Source: Eopsaltria australis (Eukaryota > Chordata > Aves > Passeriformes > Petroicidae). Taken from it: a stretch of DNA of 64,000 nt. The notes beneath the pieces were generated by a model, which saw nothing but the letters and a program-made list of their open reading frames with translations, did not search any database and had not been told where the DNA came from. A program made the position numbers and the translations under genes. Positions 12,601 through 25,658 of the stretch are shown piece after piece (positions within the stretch are counted from its first letter, which is position 1; every line of letters starts with the position of its first letter). The DNA is taken from contig JAVTVJ010000295.1 of assembly GCA_034509425.1 (NCBI GenBank), forward strand, positions 248,001-312,000, in the 5' to 3' direction.

Positions 12601-15230
12601 TTTACTTCAAAAAGAATTAAAACCTAGTCATGCTATATCCAGGATATAATTTCTTTAAACTTCTGATAAGAAAACCTCCACAATAAACACATTTGCTGAT
12701 GTACGGTATTTTTATAAGCTTTTAACTGCATGCATTTACTCCATAATAATTTAACCTTTGCATACATTTTGACTGCTGGAGGAGAAAAGTTACAAATAGT
12801 TTCTCCTGGTAAAAATATAATTGACTGTTTAGAGAATGGATGGCAATACTCATATATGCATGTTTTACGAGGTCAAGAATAATACAAGTGGTGTGCCAGA
12901 AAGAAAGAGGCATATAATAGGATTGAATATAATGTGGATGGAAAGCAAACTAAAAATTACAAATAGTTTACTTATATAGAGAAATAAATTCAGACTGCTA
13001 TTTTTCAATGCAGTTTGCAGTAATGGTTTAAGAGTTCTACATAACACTTTTATTTCCACAAAATGTTTAATTTTTTTTTTCTTCTCTGAATTTCCCAAGA
13101 CACATACATCAACGATGGAAATACTTCCCTAAAGATATCTTCTACATCAACAGGTTTTCTCAGGTTTTTAGTTGTCGTCTTTTTAGGATGGATACAATTA
13201 AAATAACACTACCAATTCACTCTATTTCATCCTAAAGATGAAAAGAGAAACACCCAAATCAAAATTAATCAACCAACCAAAAAATTCTGTCCATTTATTA
13301 GACTGGGTATCTTCTTAATATTTTACTGAACAGAGGATGCAATGTATCAGCAAACATTATAAAGTTGCTGAGGCAGTAGGACATGCATTAAATCCTTGAT
13401 TGCCTAAGAAATTCTGCACAGTAAATTAACTAATGCTGGGCCTTGAAAAAGGAAATTGTACATCATAGTCCTCCAATTAAAATTATGGAGGAAAACTATG
13501 CTACCTTGTATACTTCATAAGTGCTTGAATCTGTAATTCTCAGAGAATTCTGTAATGTCAGCTCCCTCACATAACAAAGAAATATGCCATAAAATCCGAG
13601 GGATTTTTGTTTAAATACTTGACTATATTCAGAAACATACCTGGAAAAAATATAAACATTATTTACAAATATAGTGGCAGATAGGATCTTTATTTGGATT
13701 AGAATACAATTGTACATTTGAAATACCAGAAGGGACTCTAATAGTTATCTCTGGAAACACCTGTTAAAATTATAATTGCCTTAATATTACTTGCTATTAA
13801 GCATAGTCCAGCAACAGCATTATCCTTGAGTAATGGAGTTATTCTTTGGGAAAACCAATTTCCAGATCTCAGCTTAGATTCTTTCTTGTAAAAAAAAAAA
13901 AATTGCAGGATTAAGCAGCACATTCACAATTCTCCAGAAGGCAAGAAAGACACCTGGGTCAGGATAAAGTTTAGACAGGGTTTTGAGATCTAGAGCCAAA
14001 AGTTTTAATTTGGTTTAATAATAAGAATCAAAATATTAATATTTCTACTAGCAATGAAAGAGTTTTGAGAACAAAAATCCTGGCACTATCAGCATCTATT
14101 ACCTCCGTTTATTTTACTTATTTTATAAAATTGTTTACATAAGTAGCTTTTCATCTTTGGTGACATTATCCTTGGTCAAGAAACGAAAAAGCTATCAGGA
14201 CACAAAAGAAAAATTAAGAAACAAAGTGGAAATCTCCAGTCAGTCTGCTATAAAATGAAAGTTCAAAGATTTTACATCACTGGTGATGAGAACAAATAGT
14301 AGTTTCACTTAGTTAGCCCAACTTAGTAAACAATAAGTAACAACAGTAACTCCATATTCTCCTACAGTACATTCTAGATGGCAATGCTTGGTGTACCAAG
14401 CTTATTCTTCTCACAGAACAGACATAACTTTTAAGTACAGTGGCAAATGATCTGAAAATCAGAACAAGCCTTGGTCACACTTAAAGCCTATCTGTGTGCA
14501 GAGAAATATAAACTACAATGAGTTTCAATCACAGTTCAATTATGGTAGATATCAGGAAAATTGAGAAAGGGCTTAAAAACAAATTCATCAAGTTCAGGTG
14601 TAGCTTCAAGGAGTCTCTGACAAGCAATTACAAGTCCACACAGATATTCAAACTCACATAAAGTAAACTTAGCAATAGATAACAAAGGCTTAGCTATCCA
14701 AGGAGCAGCTAATTTGCCAGATGTATTCCAAAATAAGATAATCTTCTGCTTGCATCTACGAAGTAGATAAAACAGTTAGATCACTTGGGCAAGAGCAACA
14801 AGATAGCAGAAAATTAAATTTGTCAAAAATGTATTGGAATTTCATTTAGTGATGAGATGTTGAAATACCTGAATAACTTACGCAGGAACAAAAGAATGTA
14901 TGTATAGAGATCTTAGCAAAAATTGTCCTTCAAAACAGCAGAAATTCTCAGTTGAGAGAAGTGGGTGACAGGCAGTTCGCAGCAAGTAACACTAAGACAT
15001 TGTCCCTTGTATTTATAAATAAGCCATATAACAAGAATGCAAAGGGAAAGAACTCAAGCAAATAAAAGAAACACTGGCCCAATGCCAGGCACACACGAGT
15101 TGTTTGCTCATCCTCCCTTGCCACAGCTGGGCAGAAGGGGCAGAAAAAAAATTAACAAAGGGTTCATCAGTGAGATTAGGACTGAGAGAAAACACAAGGG
15201 CAAAACAGGCTCAACTTAAAGCTGCAAAGT

Positions 15231-15240
15231 GAATTTATTA
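15231..15240 (-). promoter_or_regulatory. LTR polyadenylation signal
   Basis: On the minus strand the hexamer AATAAA lies in 'tagtaataaattcac', just after the 'ttatcctcctctgattctg' block and before a T/C-rich region, the expected R/U5 position of this LTR family. Whether it is used now is unknown. Confidence 0.5.
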
Positions 15241-15299
15241 CTAACAGAATCAGAGGAGGATAATGAGAAGTAAATAAGCCCTTAAAGCAACCTTCCCTG

Positions 15300-15319
15300 C
15301 CCCCCTCCCCCCCCCCCCC
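15300..15319. repeat. C-run (G-run on the LTR sense strand)
   Basis: Twenty bases of C with a single T interruption. It sits at the position where other LTRs of this type in the window also carry a G-rich stretch ahead of the polyadenylation region. Confidence 0.9.
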
Positions 15320-15717
15320 AACCTCTTCCTCCTTCCCACTTATGGCCCAGGGAAACAGAGCATGGGGATTTTTGGTCAGTTCATCACCCAGAATTTTTTT
15401 CTGCTGCTCAGGGAAAGGAGTCCTTCTCCTGTGAGGCCACGGGATCCCTCCCACCAGAGAGTTCTCCATTAACTTCTCTGGTGTCGGTCCATTCTCACAA
15501 GCAGCAGACCTACTGCACATGCTGCAATGTGATTTTCTTCCACGGGCAGACAGTGCTCACAAAACTGTTGCAGTGTCACTCTCTCCACGTGGTGCAGTCC
15601 TCCAAGGACAGGCTGCTCCAGCCTGGAAGAAAAGGCCCTCTCTCTCCACCAGGTTTCTCACTGGATCACAGCCTCCTCCACGCATCCCCCTGCTCTGGCA
15701 TGGGCACCTCCATCACA

Positions 15718-15999
15718 GACTGTGGGTGGATCTCTGCATCCCCGTGGATCCCCACAGGCTGTGGGTGGATCTCTGCATCCCCCATGGATCCCCATGGGCT
15801 GTGGGTGGATCTCTGCATCCCCTGTGGATCCCCATAGGCTGTGGGTGGATCTCTGCATCCCCTGTGGATCCCCATGGGCTGTGGGTGGATCTCTGCATCC
15901 CCTGTGGATCCCCATAGGCTGTGGGTGGATCTCTGCATCCCTCATGGATCCCCATGGGCTGTGGGTGGATCTCTACATCCCCTGTGGTTCCCCATGGGC
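15718..15999. repeat. 40-bp minisatellite, seven units, inside the LTR
   Basis: The phrase TGTGGGTGGATCTCTGCATC starts at 15721, 15760, 15800, 15840, 15880, 15920 and, with one change (TCTACATC), 15960. The period is thus 40 bp, with 39 in the first unit. Units differ mainly in a short variable spacer (CGTGG, CCATGG, TGTGG, TCATGG) and in ACA/TGG/TAG before GGCTG. Each of the first six carries GGATCC. The unit corresponds to a single-copy segment of the related LTRs at about 54191-54230 and 33107-33143, so it arose by amplification inside the LTR. Because 40 is not a multiple of three, the array is open in many frames and produces spurious long reading frames on both strands. It is not a gene. 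Confidence 0.97.
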
Positions 16000-16336
16000 C
16001 GCAGGGGCACAGCTGCTTCACCATGGTCATCACCAGGGCCTGCAGAGGAATCTCTGCTCTGGCACCTGGAGCACCTCCTGCCCCTCCTTCTCCACTGACC
16101 TTGGTGTCTCCGTGTTGCTTGTCTCATATGTTCTTACCTTCTCCTCTTCTCTGGCTAGAGAAAATTGTTTCCCCTTTGTTTTGATTTTCTTTTTAAATAT
16201 GTTATCACAGAGGCATTACCATCCTCTCTCATTGGCTCAGCCTTTGCCAGCAGCATGTCCATCTTCAGAGCCATCATGGATTGGCTCTGCTGGACATGGT
16301 GGAAGCTTCTGGCAGCTTCCCAACGAACCGTGCCCT

Positions 16337-16348
16337 CCCCCCCCCCCC
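16337..16348. repeat. C12 run near the LTR 5' end
   Basis: Twelve consecutive C residues, read as a G-run just inside the 5' end of the minus-strand LTR. Confidence 0.9.
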
Positions 16349-16519
16349 AAAAACCAGGCTGTGCAAAATCAGTGCATCAACCAAATACACTGCATGCTTT
16401 CCCTTTCACTCTTTTTTTTCAGGTTGATATTTTGCTGACATAAAGTATTCATTGCTCCAGAATCAAAATGTAAAATCCTTAGTAATACTGTGTAGAGCAG
16501 GTGAATTATTATTTGTCAG

Positions 16520-16627
16520 GAATTTGATTAATACTTTTCTTGGTTACTACGGTGTTGTCTTTGATAAAAATTTAATTAAACTTTTGGCACACCTGAACTG
16601 GGTAAATGAACTATTGCTATACTACAG
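16520..16627 (+). other. Exon-like segment, 108 bp, open frame
   Basis: ATTATTTGTCAG is a modest acceptor, and CTACAG/GTAAGTTG is an excellent donor 108 bp later. One frame is fully open for 35 codons (beginning NLINTFLGYYGVVFDKN, ending NELLLYY) with one base before and two after, giving a symmetric phase. I do not recognise the peptide. In A+T-rich DNA a 35-codon open frame is not rare, so this is weak. Confidence 0.15.
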
Positions 16628-16640
16628 GTAAGTTGATAAC

Positions 16641-16705
16641 AAAAAAAAACCAAACAAAAACCAAAATAAAAAACCCAACAAAACAAAGCAAAACAAAACA
16701 GAAAA
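16641..16705. repeat. A-rich CAAAA-type simple tract
   Basis: A long purine-poor A/C tract of the form AAAAC, CAAAA and AAAACC. It is simple-sequence DNA and the possible tail of an unrecognised insertion. Confidence 0.8.
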
Positions 16706-19700
16706 AGACAGTGTCAATTTCTATATCTTTCAGTCATAATTCATTGTATTCATTGAATCAATTTATTGATTTTCAAGTTTCATATCTCTTCTGTTTTTTT
16801 AGTACCATATGTGTATACAATCAGATTCTGTGGGCTTTAAGCAGTAAGCAGCAGTAAATATTCTTCATTTATTTAAAAAAGAACTAATTGGATTGCAAAT
16901 TATTTTTTTATTTTCCCACCAACTCCTTGGTTCATTCTTTAATTATTATTTATATTCAAGCATTCATTTACCTTTCAAAACAAGAATTTTCAATGGCATG
17001 TGTATACAAATAAGATGTTAAGACTATACAATCACAGACTTTCTAAGCAAACCTCCTTCTGTCTTTCTGATCCTCACCATCTTTTTATTTCTACCCACTC
17101 AGTTAACTCACTTTTGCACATGTTCATTTCACTTTTGTTTCACAGTCTCCAGCACCACAGAACCCTCTGTCCTAACCAGGGTCCTAAGTTGCTCTTTTCC
17201 AGTCTGCTTTTCCTGTCCACTGGAGAAGAAAACATTGTTTCAACACGTTTAGTTTTGCACAAGACTGGAGATTTTGGGCTCTCTGAGTGACTGAGTCAAG
17301 AGCAGAAACAATGGAAAAAAAAAAGAGGGGTGACATCAGAGAAAATTGATACAGAAAGACATGCTCTCTCTCTAATATCACAAAAGCCACAATAGCTTTG
17401 TTCATTTCAAAAGGACAACTGAAGCACCACGGCAGTTTCTGTTTATGTCATTCTAGAATGGGAAAGCAACCTTGGTAGCAATGAAACTTTAACTTTTCCC
17501 TCTCTGTTTTTCCCCCTCTGTTCAGCTGGCAGCAGTGGGAAGTCAGAATCTGATCTAGCCAGCTACAGAGGCATATTCTCCCCTTAGTCACACAGCTTCA
17601 GTTACTGTGCCGGCAGCCAGATGGAGCCAACTGAGTACTGGTGTAACTAAGAGGGGAATTTGGACCATGCCATTGGTATGAATTTTGGACTACAGCAGAT
17701 AGAAGAACACAAGGTAGAGTAATGTGTGGGAAATGCAGCTGAGGCTGAACATATCTCACTCATCTTTCTCCCAGCTAATTCCTACTTCTCAAAAGCTGCT
17801 CATTCGGCGGTGTTCCCTGATTCTCTCACAGGACTAGTAGTGGTTGTGCTATTGGAGCTGCACTGCAAACACCCCAAATTATCTATTCCATTTAGTGACT
17901 TTGATCACATTTGCTTACATCAAGGGTTATGAGTAAATTGCTCACATCCTGTGGCATCTCACATCCCCTAGCTGCTGTTGGTGTGAGCTCCAAGAAAATT
18001 CAGTGTTAATGCCAAAGGCACTGACTGCGCAGACTTCTCTTCTGAAAGTCAAGGGGTCAAAGCCAAAACTATGTACCAGCTGTTCCTACTGGAAAAACAT
18101 AACAAGGACTTGAAATGTCTTTCTTTATTAAAATCATGTCTGTGTGGTGTTTTCCTTCTTGAAGACTCTGCATCATTTAAAGATACTTTAATTCATGAAG
18201 TACAATCTTTTAGAGTATTTCAGAGCCTCTTTAAAATCCCATCAGTTTTTTTACCCTGTTTAGAATGATGATGCTAACATGAAAAAAATGCTGCTTTCTA
18301 TCCAGATTAATGATGGTCAAAGTCTTACTGGGGACACCAATCTACTTTCAGTTATATCTAAAAGAGAAATTCTCTACTTTAGCTGAGAGGCCAAACTTAC
18401 TGCTGGTACATAGATATGACACCAGATTGCATACAATATCATTGTAAATATGTACCACCAGGTCAATCATCTAGTGAAACAAACCTTCCTGAAGAAAACT
18501 GCCCTTACAGTTCATGGACCCACGAATAGGTAAGGGTCTGCTCAGCTTTTCTTGAATAAAATGGTGATTTAGAATTTAAATTGGTATTTGAAAATAATTT
18601 GAAATATTTGAAAATAATTCTGTGAATTTTTCAAAAAGAGAAGAAAACCCTATATAAAACTGTTTTGACCTCATATTTCACCGTATGAAGTAATAATGGA
18701 GTGTTATATTATCCTCTAGGTCTTGAAACTACTATGAAATATAAGGGACTGAATGAAGGAAAGAAAGAAAAGATGAAGAAGGAATGGATAGTCTTATCTA
18801 TGCCTAATTTTGTGAGGCTTATTTAATTCCAACATAGTTTGTGGAAAAAAAAGAGAAATTTCAACCTCTACTCTAACACACCAGGCTATTTTTGTATTTT
18901 TAATCTACAGGTATTAATGTATAATTAGAGTTGGATTCCAGCTTTAAATTGTAACTTAATAACTTTGCCTTTTGCTTCCTCATCTCACTTAGTAGGTTTG
19001 AGTAAAAGTTACACATGGTTGAATTACATTTCTCTGAAGGGACCTTTATATTTTAATTACTGAAGTGGCTGCAAAATAGCATGCCTAGATAAGCCTTTGC
19101 TACTCTCAGCTGCAAAACTCTATGATTTCATAAGAATTGAGGTTTCTCCTCTAGTCAGATAGACTTTTCTATGGTACACTTGGAAATGCTTAGGAAGCCA
19201 CTACCTGTTACATTTGGTTAATATCCAGAGCTGCTCCACCATGGCTAATTTTCACATCTATCCTAGAGTGCAGCATTGACTGTGTGAGCACAGCCTGTCT
19301 GTTTCAGAATGACACAGGTCAGTTTAAATCACATCAGAGAAAGCAGGCACTTCCAGCAGAGAAGAGGGAAGCAGTGGAGCCAGTCAATCACAAGCATTTG
19401 TCTGACTGTAACCAGCTCACACTGTTGATTGCAGCATCTCTGCTGAGAGGGCAGCAACTCACGGCTTGATGGCAGCCATTTCTTATAACACTAAGAATAT
19501 GAGTACTCTGTGTGATCTCTTAAAAGGCTGCAAATTACATTAGGCAGATATACAGGGAAAGTATAAAGTTATGGTCCAGTCTTACAACTCAAGAGTGCAT
19601 TTACATAGAGCAATACGTTAATGCCTTCTCTCTCAGTGGCTCCTAAGTGATTAATTTTGGCATATTCACTCACTAGTAATACACTATTTTCTTCTCCTGA

Positions 19701-22700
19701 GGATTTTCTTGCTTTTTTACTAATAAATAAATAAATGTACCTACTTCCTGGTCAGCTTTATATCTCACGATCTTATTTAAATTTCTTCTGCAGCTACTCC
19801 ATTGAAGTGGTTCATGTGAGTATGCTCTGAGTAATTAACTCTTAGGCGTAGAGGCCAGCAGAGAAGGAAGCCACATCTGGAAATTTGCTCCAGATGGTTT
19901 GTACTTTCTGAAGAAATTAATTGAGTGCTTATTTACAGTAATAGAAAGGTGTCATGAAAGCTTGAATGCGTCTTTTCAAATCAATACTAGAATTTTACCT
20001 GGATTATTATTAAATTCAAAGCCTAATAATTACTTCCTGTTTCATCACCTTCTTGCTCCAGTCACTCACCATTGTTCAGCCATTTCCTCAGCTTTGATCA
20101 AGTCATCTTCAAGGAAATTCTGTTCTGTCTTCATAAACTAAATTTGTAAACAAAATATGGTCCTTAAAATCTGAGGCAACCCCACTCTGAGCCCAGACCT
20201 CAAAGAAAATTAAGTAGTGACCTTACACATTAAAGATTTCACAACTTTGCTGGCCTGAAATACTTAAATTTTCACAGGATTAACAGTATTCTAACAGTAC
20301 ATTTTGTTTTCCCATAATTTAGAGTTCAAGACAGTTACAATAACTTCGAATTTAATACTAATTACTAACACACAAGTAATTGCAAGTATACAAGTAACAC
20401 AGTGTTTTGCCTCAAAAAGAGTGGAAACTCGATGCTGATATGAATTTTTAAAATCTCTCTTAAGGAGAACTGTTCCAATGCTTGCTTCAATTTCAATACT
20501 ATTTTGTTATTTAGGTAGTGGCCTTTAAGTATATTATACCTATTTTGTTATTTAAGCAGTATTAAAAGCACTGATATGGGTCATGTGTTAAGCTATGCAC
20601 AAGAGACATGGTTAAAGGTAGACTCTCACTCTGATTTATCTTCTTGAACAGTTGCTTGAATTTAGTAAAGCAAATCCAGACCATTAATTTCTTTTGGAAT
20701 TAAATCTAAATATCCTACCACTTGGGCAAAGACTGCCATTAACTTTCCAGCAAAATAGGTGCCCAATGTCAATGTTTTTCTCTCTTGCTGAATATTATGT
20801 CCAGAAACTAAACCTGGCATTAATTCATATGATAATGAATTAATTTTAAAGTCAAACATATGGTCCATTTGCTTTATGTGGGTGAAATAACCCATCATAT
20901 GATTAGACATGGAGATTACATTTCTGGTTATTGGATACATAAGATTGAATCAATAAATCCTGAAGAGTGTCAATATTTCTCAATGTTAAAAAAAATAGAA
21001 AAAAAATTGCCTGTTCAATCTGTCGTTGTCCTTCATGTGTCCTGTTTTCTGAAGTGAACTATTTTGCCATCTTTGAAATGTAAAACCAAACTCTGCCTGC
21101 TTAATAAATATGTGCTTTATATGAAGTCCATATTACTGTGATGGGATTTTTTTGAGTTATTTTAGAATATTTTATTACATAAATATCATTCAGGTCTCGA
21201 ACATTTTTATACTTCAAAATTTCATTTATCTACTTTACTGCAGTCAGACATCAGTTAGAAATCATATGAATACTACTTAAAATTGCTGATACTTAAGATC
21301 ATCCACTTCCTAATTACTTCTTGTATATTTTTCTATAAGGCAAGCTATCCCTATGCAGGACAAAAAGCCACAGACACAGAATATGGATGAGTGCAATGTG
21401 CAGTTGCAAAAGAATATGTAAAAGAGAAAGTGTTGGATGCACAGTAACTTCAGAGGCACCTACTTCAGTCTCCTGATTCTTCAGATGTAAAATTACCCTT
21501 GTGATGTATACATCTCGTGCAAATTTTACTAAATGCATAAGCTATGTTGAAACTATATTGGCATTTCTTTCTCAGGAACAAAAATGGGGGTAATTTGTGC
21601 CTTCTTAAATTTACCTTTATTACAAACTAGCAATGAAACCACAACCCTTATTAGTCTAAGACATATGGGACAAAACCCCACAAACTTTCTTACCCTGGAA
21701 AATGCTGAACATTTGTACTTTAAATATCATTCTTCTAAAATAATTTCATCTTATTGAAGAAACCAACTCAACAGGAAAAAAATGGTTCTTTCTCTTGATA
21801 GAACTGTCAGAGACAAACTCTTACAAATGCATTTGTCTATTACTATTACCTTCTGTTCCTATATAATTGCAGAATAAGCAGTCAAAACAGAGAAAAAAAG
21901 GCAGGCTATTCCTTTTACTTTCTATAACACCACACTCAGGCTAAAGATATTTAATCATAAGGTGTTCCAGTGGCCAGCTTTGCAGCAATGAATGCAAAGT
22001 CCTGCACTGGCAGGCTGTCGATGAAGCAGATAATCAGACATTAGTCTTCTCAGCCCAGTCTTCAACTAAGTCCTTTGGGCAACAAAAATAAATCCAGTCA
22101 TTTATGTTTTCATTATTTCTCATATTCATTATTTCTCTATTCTGTCTTAATTTTGTTGTGGCATAATTCTCTGGTTTTTAGTCTGATGATATCCATATTT
22201 TATCCTTTGTTTCTTCTGTAATGTACATATTGCAAAAAAGGAAGTAATGAATGATTTTTATTTTATTTTTTTTAAACAGTTTTCATCACAGGGAGATTTT
22301 AGAGCTGCCAAAACATTTTCTATCTTAATGTCATTCTTTCTGAAACACTAAGCTGTTGTTTCTGTGTGTATTTTGTAGCTAAGCTAGCATATTGACAGTT
22401 AAGTGTGTCTTTGATCTGAGAGCTTCAGAGGTAGAGTAGTCTGTAATGATAATTGAGAAAGCATTACGTGAGCAAAGTAACTGACATGATTTATTGCTAT
22501 GTCAAATAATAAACACAGTTTTCTGGGATTTTTTTTCATGAGAGTGATCAGAATCTGTGCCTGACCTTGTATCAAACCAGACCCATGCTTTATTTTTAGC
22601 TACTATCTTTTCAATCCGTGCCTTCCATTTCAGAGATTCAATCTTATTTGATGGTCTCCACTACTGCCATTGACTTGGATATTTTATGGGCCAATGCCTA

Positions 22701-25557
22701 TCACTATCAGAAATAGGGATCTCTTGATCTTGAGGCATAATAAAGGTCAGCCTCGTAGTTAGTTCTGATAAAGGCAATCCAAGGCTCTAGTCACAGTAGA
22801 ACTGTACACATATGCGTTACTGTAAGTGCAATTTATGGTCTGTATTGTGATAACAACAATATTTGGTTTTCTCCAACCACAGATGGAGATTTCCCAAGGT
22901 GGGATATCATCATGTTCCTCCTTCCTACTGAGAAAGTTGAGGTTGTTGAAGATCCTTGTTAACCCTTTGAACACATATGTCACTAGGAGGAATGTATTCC
23001 ACGGCCCAGAGGGGTAGGTTTGCTCTTGCTAAACCACTGTGATATTTGCAGGTATTTGGGAGTTCCAGGAGTCCTCATTGGAACATTTTGTTTCAATGTG
23101 TCCCTCAGTGTTTTGTGTGTCAGTGTAAACTCTGCCAGGTACATCTCTTGTGTTCTGTCTTGTTTTCTTAGAAGCTTTCACTTTCTGTTTATATAAAGTA
23201 GAAACCTTATTTCACTTGGTGAGGAATAAAGACTTGGTGTAATATGTCTTCACTGATCTTTCTTAAGGTAGCATTGGCAGAAAATGCCCATACATGCAGC
23301 TATCTATTTAGATGGGTTGTGTCTTTGTTTTTAAGGCTTCGCATTTCATGAAGAAGGTGAATAGCAGTTTGGTGTCTCAGGACAGATTTTAAATGCCTGA
23401 AGTGAGTAGGTAAGTTTTACATGCATAAAGACTTCTGAATCACAGATAATATTATCTAAATAGTAAAATACTGCTGTTATTCTTATTGCTTGAGCGTCAT
23501 CAGTGTGATTCTCATTGTTCCTCAGAATAAATTAATTGAAGCAATTTATCCTCAAGACATATGCTATATAACTCTATCCATTATTGTTGTAGTGAAGTAT
23601 AGTAAATAAGGCTTTGTGCTAGTTTAAGCAGCACAGCCCAGCACATAGAGGAATGAAAAAACATTATGATGCTTCTTCTGAGACTAAAGATCCCCTTCTG
23701 CCCAGAAATATTTTTGACTTATCTGTTTACCCTGTAAACCAAAAATGTTCTACTAAGATCTGTGTTGCTAGACCATATGATGTAACAAAAAAATTTTATG
23801 CAAACCAGATTTTCCCTTACTGTATGATTTTATCTTAGAAGAGATTGAATTATCATTTCAGCTGTTTAGGGATATTTGTGTATTTAGTCCACAATATGAC
23901 AGTACTAACAAGGGAGATACTTCACTAATTTATTGTTTTTAAACCACAGCTGGAAGTTAGAGCTGTACATTATCTTTTTTGCTAAGGAGGACTCTAAAAG
24001 GACAGAAAACCAATTTTATCATTGCTATTATTCTAGTTTTAGCTGGTTCTTTTTCAGTTCTTTCAGACCTGAATCAATTTGACCAATATGGTTGTGGATG
24101 AAAATAAAAAAACTTTCTTGACAAAGGGGAAAGAGATGAATGGATCAGGAGGTGAGATAAGGTGATAGAGAAGCTACATGAGAAAATGGGAAAAATCACT
24201 AGGACACAGAAACTGTATGTGCACTCAGGGATATGAGAAGGATCGATTAGGTGAGGGGTGGAAGGTAGGACAGAAGAGGAAGATGGGGGTAATAGAGGGC
24301 AACAAATTGTTTCTGTTTTAATGTGTGTGAGGAGAATCGAATGAAATAGGAACCTGAAGAATCATGTGCAGCTGTCAATATGATGAGCTTTTTGAATACA
24401 AAATATGTTGCTTGTTTTCCCAGGTGTTGTCTGTGCACTTTGCAAGGATTAGTTGTTTGCATGAAAATCACTGGCATACATAAGAATCTGTGAATTGTAA
24501 ATATATTTGTCATGCAGAAAAAAAATGTATTGAAATTCACACAGGCTCATGGAGGTATTGATGAAAGCACATCCTGTAATAACACCCCCAACTGGTGGCA
24601 GAACTGAGTTTTGGCCATCATATAATCTCAGACTCTTTGCTGTTATCTCTATTAATTATTGGTTATTCCTGTTAATCTCTGATGGGAATAGCTGAAATAG
24701 CCTATCAATGTATTTACTCATCACCACATCCACAGGGTCTAAGAGCAGAACCCTAGACAAGAATTTTTCTGCAGAAAGAAACAAAACTGATCTGTTAGAC
24801 TTGAAATTTATTGAAATCACCCAATATATCAAGAAGCAGTGAAGGTGAAACACTCAATAGTATCAGTCTTCAGTGAAGGAGGTAAAGTGAGAACATGCCA
24901 ACACCTTTTGCTTGTAGAAAAACGTGATGAGAAAAAGTTTTCAGAGACGAAAAAACACTGAAGTATAGTAATTACTCTGTTTGGTTGCTATTTTACTGTC
25001 AAGAAAATGGAAACAACAGAATCAGAATATAATGTATTGTTGGATCTGAAACACAGTATGAGAAAGAAGACAGTGAATAGAAAAATATTTCTATTTGCAG
25101 GTCATGTGAAAGAGGAACACTGATATTACCAACCCACTTCTTCAGAATTTTTGTGGATTTATTTTACTGTTCAAGCTCCTTATGGACTGGGGTTTTTTTG
25201 CAAGCTGTTATTTCACTAATCAACTTCTCTTCTGTGAAGTCATGTTTCTGTAGGTTTGAATTTGCAACATATATTCTGAGTTAAAGAAAGACATTTGCTT
25301 TTTTTTTCCTGCAAGAAAAATGTGCTACAGAAAGACAACTTCTCTACTTAAAAAACAGATAGTATTGGTAGCTAGCACCATTGTTCTTGGAAGCTAAACC
25401 TACTTCTGAATTTGAATATTTGGACTATAACTTAAATCTATTTTTTCCCATAAGTAAACAATTTAACTAGTGTATCAGAAGATTATGTTTTTGTTTGTCT
25501 CAGTTGGAGATTTTCATGCTGTGAAAAAAACCTTAGAATTACAAGACGTAAATCTCA

Positions 25558-25658
25558 TTTTCTCCTTCTTTCTCTCTTTCGGCTTCTTTTTTTTTCTCTC
25601 TTTTTGCTATTCCTTTCTTCCTTTCCGTTGTCCCACCCTTTCCCTTTCATCTTTTCTT
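25558..25658. repeat. Polypyrimidine (T/C) tract
   Basis: About 100 bp almost wholly of T and C with few interruptions. It can form unusual DNA structure on supercoiling. It is not part of a recognised element. Confidence 0.85.

Larger units (their letters stand above)
7759..15058. other. Long unique A+T-rich stretch, no gene seen
   Basis: No repeat family, tRNA or recognisable coding sequence was found over about 7.3 kb. It contains a poly-A/(TA)n tract (8517-8547), a Cys-rich open stretch on both strands around 9600-9920 without a family match, and a short exon-like minus-strand segment at 9577-9616. Poly-T and poly-A runs near 13070 and 13890 are ordinary. Confidence 0.45.
15059..16376 (-). 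mobile_element. Endogenous-retrovirus LTR (solo) with internal minisatellite
   Basis: Read on the minus strand, the order matches the LTR at 53.8 kb. The 5' end (TGCACTGATTTTGCACAGCC) is followed by a G-run and 'gaagctgccagaagcttcc', then 'ggtgctccaggtgcc', then the amplified 'gatgcagagatccaccc' block. After these come a second G-run, 'cttctcattatcctcctctga', a good AATAAA polyadenylation signal near 15,230, and a decayed 3' end. Imperfect 5-bp flanks (TCAAG at 15054-15058, TCAAC at 16377-16381) are consistent with a target-site duplication, 4 of 5 matching. It is about 1.3 kb, longer than its relative because of the 40-bp repeat. No internal retroviral genes adjoin it, so it is a solo LTR. 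The family looks ERVL-like by duplication length, which is an inference. Confidence 0.8.

Noticed and set aside
15718..15999. Regularly spaced repeats resembling a CRISPR array
   Set aside because: Whole 40-bp units are tandem and near-identical with no unique spacers, and the setting is a vertebrate LTR.
15658..16438. Long open frames on both strands, up to 238 codons, with a repeating peptide
   Set aside because: They are produced by the 40-bp minisatellite, which is open in several frames because 40 is not a multiple of three. No start context, domain or splice support was seen.
17630..17670. Text resembling an ancient sauropsid interspersed repeat (ctggtgtaactaagagggga)
   Set aside because: Only about 40 bp are suggestive, too little to support a family call without a search.
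20662..20940. 92-codon minus-strand frame considered as a retroviral fragment
   Set aside because: No recognisable gag, pol or env motif, and no LTR is nearby.
21985..22030. Short phrase similar to CR1 sense text (tgcaaagtcctgcactgg)
   Set aside because: The match is too short and isolated to call an element.
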